Position numbers and translations under genes: made by a program. A stretch of 7,036 bases of DNA from Ruminococcaceae bacterium UBA2854 (GTDB taxonomy: Bacteria; Bacillota; Clostridia; Oscillospirales; Acutalibacteraceae): contig DEFK01000035.1 in assembly GCA_002350765.1 (NCBI GenBank), positions 1 to 7,036 on the forward strand. The letters are read 5' to 3'. This document shows, piece by piece, positions 5,681 to 7,036 of the stretch (the stretch's first letter is position 1; each line of letters starts with the position of its first letter). Under the pieces are notes generated by a model that saw only the letters and a list, made by a program, of their open reading frames with translations, was not told where the DNA came from and did not search any database.

Positions 5681-5709
5681 TAGTGATAAGCGTTAAGCGC
5701 TTATCACTA
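5681..5709 (-). other. 12-bp perfect stem-loop between purA and guaA
   Basis: TAGTGATAAGCG (5681-5692) and CGCTTATCACTA (5698-5709) are perfect inverted complements with a 5-nt loop, beginning 8 nt after the purA stop. On the minus strand the stem is followed by TATCTGTTTTG, which is not a good U-tract. It could be a leaky terminator lowering guaA relative to purA, an mRNA-stabilising element, or a processing site; the sequence does not decide. Confidence 0.6.
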
Positions 5710-5717
5710 ATAAATGA

Positions 5718-6995
5718 TTATCTGTAAATAATATCGTCACGGGAAGGACCGTTAGATACAATACCGATATGTACGCCGATTTCTTTCTCGGCAAACTCGA
5801 TATACTCACGACATTCTTTCGGTAAATCCTCGTACTTTTTAATGCCTGTTACATCGCATTTCCAACCCTTTAAGGTCTTTAAAACGGGCTTACATCTCTT
5901 TAATTTAGTTGTGCTCGGGAAGTAATCAATAACCTCGCCGTCAAGCTCATAGCCTACGCATACGGGGATTTCATCAAGATAACCCAAAGCGTCGATTACG
6001 GTAAACGCTACAGAAGTAGCGCCCTGAACCTGGCATCCGTAACGGCTCGCCACTAAATCGAGCCAACCCATTCTACGCGGACGTCCTGTAGTAGCGCCGA
6101 ACTCTCCGCCGTCACCGCCGAAGTTTCTTAGCTTATCGGCTTCCTCGCCGAATATCTCGGAAACGAACTCGCCCGCGCCTACAGCGCTCGAGTAAGCTTT
6201 AACAACGGTAATAACCTCTTTGATCTCATACGGAGGTATACCCGCGCCTACAGCGCCGTAACCCGCGATAGTGTTGGAGGAAGTTACCATAGGATAAATA
6301 CCGAAGTCGGTATCTTTAAGAGATCCGAGCTGACCTTCCAGGAGGATATCCTTGCCGTCAGCTATAGCTTTTCTTATAAACTGAAAAGCGTCGCCTACAT
6401 AAGGCGCTAAAAGCTCCTTATACTCCATAAGCTTATCAAAAATCTCGTCAACCGTGATTTCTTCTTTATTATATAAGCCTTTTAAGGTAGCGTTTTTAAG
6501 CTCAACAGCGTGAGCGATTTTCTCCTTGAGGCTGTCAACATCATCATACAGCTCGTTAATCTGGAAGCCGATTTTACTGTACTTATCGGAATAAAACGGA
6601 GCGATACCGCTTTTTGTGGAGCCGAAAGAGTTCTTTCCTAAACGCTCCTCCTCATAGCAGTCGAACGCGATATGATAAGGCATAACAATCTGCGCTCTGT
6701 CGGAAATAAGCACGTTGGGAGTTGGAACGCCTCTATCCTCAAGCTCTTTCATTTCCTTAACAAAGTTCTCCACGCTGAACGCTACGCCGTTTCCGATAAT
6801 GTTAGTGATATTCTTATGAAATACACCTGACGGAAGCTGATGAAGCGCGAATTTACCGTAGTTATTTATAATCGTATGTCCCGCGTTAGCTCCGCCCTGG
6901 AAGCGGATAACGACATCGCTGTCATTAGCGAGCACGTCAGTTATTTTTCCTTTACCCTCGTCGCCCCAATTGGCGCCTACAATTGCTTTAACCAT
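5718..6995 (-). CDS. purA: adenylosuccinate synthetase
   Basis: The 425-residue protein catalyses GTP-dependent joining of IMP and aspartate to adenylosuccinate, the first step from IMP to AMP. The N-terminal phosphate loop is GANWGDEGKGK (7-17) with catalytic Asp12, and NAGHT (37-41) carries His40. EFGATTGRPRR (298-308) retains the two substrate-loop arginines (305 and 307), and VSNGPSRDD near the C-terminus fits the guanine/GTP region. Several sites differ from the E. coli pattern. GTTGRGIGP is GSTKSGIAP (125-133). The position of Arg143, which reaches the neighbouring subunit's IMP, is Lys141. EGAQGTLLD is EGQLGSLKD (220-228). From memory, this form is widespread in gut Clostridia, so it is probably a functional lineage variant. 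The ATG is the first usable start because an in-frame TAA lies 7-9 nt before it. The upstream promoter is outside the window. Confidence 0.95.
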   Translation of the reverse strand: MVKAIVGANWGDEGKGKITDVLANDSDVVIRFQGGANAGHTIINNYGKFALHQLPSGVFHKNITNIIGNGVAFSVENFVKEMKELEDRGVPTPNVLISDRAQIVMPYHIAFDCYEEERLGKNSFGSTKSGIAPFYSDKYSKIGFQINELYDDVDSLKEKIAHAVELKNATLKGLYNKEEITVDEIFDKLMEYKELLAPYVGDAFQFIRKAIADGKDILLEGQLGSLKDTDFGIYPMVTSSNTIAGYGAVGAGIPPYEIKEVITVVKAYSSAVGAGEFVSEIFGEEADKLRNFGGDGGEFGATTGRPRRMGWLDLVASRYGCQVQGATSVAFTVIDALGYLDEIPVCVGYELDGEVIDYFPSTTKLKRCKPVLKTLKGWKCDVTGIKKYEDLPKECREYIEFAEKEIGVHIGIVSNGPSRDDIIYR

Positions 6996-7004
6996 TTTTA
7001 TTTA

Positions 7005-7028
7005 TCCACGTCAGGCGTGGACGTTCCT
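7005..7028 (-). promoter_or_regulatory. leader hairpin and distant ribosome binding site of purA
   Basis: The best Shine-Dalgarno match, AAAGGAA (7024-7030), is about 29 nt from the purA ATG, too far for normal initiation. Between them TCCACG (7016-7021) and CGTGGA (7005-7010) form a perfect 6-bp hairpin with a 5-nt loop. If it folds, the gap shrinks to about 12 nt. Alternatively a weak GGA within the 3' arm, 9 nt before the ATG, is the real site and the hairpin masks it. Confidence 0.45.
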
Positions 7029-7036
7029 TTCTAAAG

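Noticed and set aside
5718..6995. Phage-type PurZ (2-aminoadenylosuccinate synthetase) in place of PurA.
   Set aside because: The catalytic Asp of the phosphate loop (Asp12), reported to be altered in PurZ, is present, and the context is chromosomal purine genes.

Overview
The window looks like a chromosomal segment of an anaerobic, gut-type member of the Clostridia (Bacillota), probably in the Oscillospiraceae/Ruminococcaceae/Lachnospiraceae range. This is an inference from protein style (a clostridial form of PurA, a GGGtGRT protein, a C_GCAxxG_C_C redox protein, a TnpV remnant), strong AGGAGG-type ribosome binding sites and clean TTGAYN-17-TATAAT promoters. Every intact gene lies on the minus strand, so the reading order below runs from high to low coordinates.

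Region 1 (about 7036-4065) is a purine block. purA (adenylosuccinate synthetase, IMP to the AMP branch) is followed by a complete two-domain guaA (GMP synthase, XMP to GMP). A 12-bp perfect stem-loop separates them, and a rho-independent terminator closes guaA. Both genes act at the branch after IMP.

Region 2 (4036-3279) holds a short Cys-containing alkyltransferase-family protein and, 2 nt downstream, a putative redox protein of the C_GCAxxG_C_C family. The ribosome binding site of the second gene lies inside the last codons of the first, so the two are probably translationally coupled.

Region 3 (3228-1355) is a self-contained two-gene operon. It has a strong promoter, a leader of roughly 95 nt with possible competing structures, a long NifU/IscU-like Fe-S scaffold protein, a GGGtGRT protein of unknown function, and a strong terminator. 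This is the best candidate for an under-described system in the window.

Region 4 (1334-257) is a second GMP synthase gene that encodes only the ATP-pyrophosphatase and dimerisation half. It has its own consensus promoter and ribosome binding site, so it is a designed stand-alone gene and not a broken guaA.

Region 5 (1-240) has no intact gene. It holds the C-terminal remnant of a TnpV-like transposon protein, a 12-bp hairpin/terminator, and GTTGCCA/CAAATAAC repeats. Together these look like the scarred end of an integrative element sitting just past the 3' end of the second GMP synthase gene. guaA 3' ends are a known integration hotspot.
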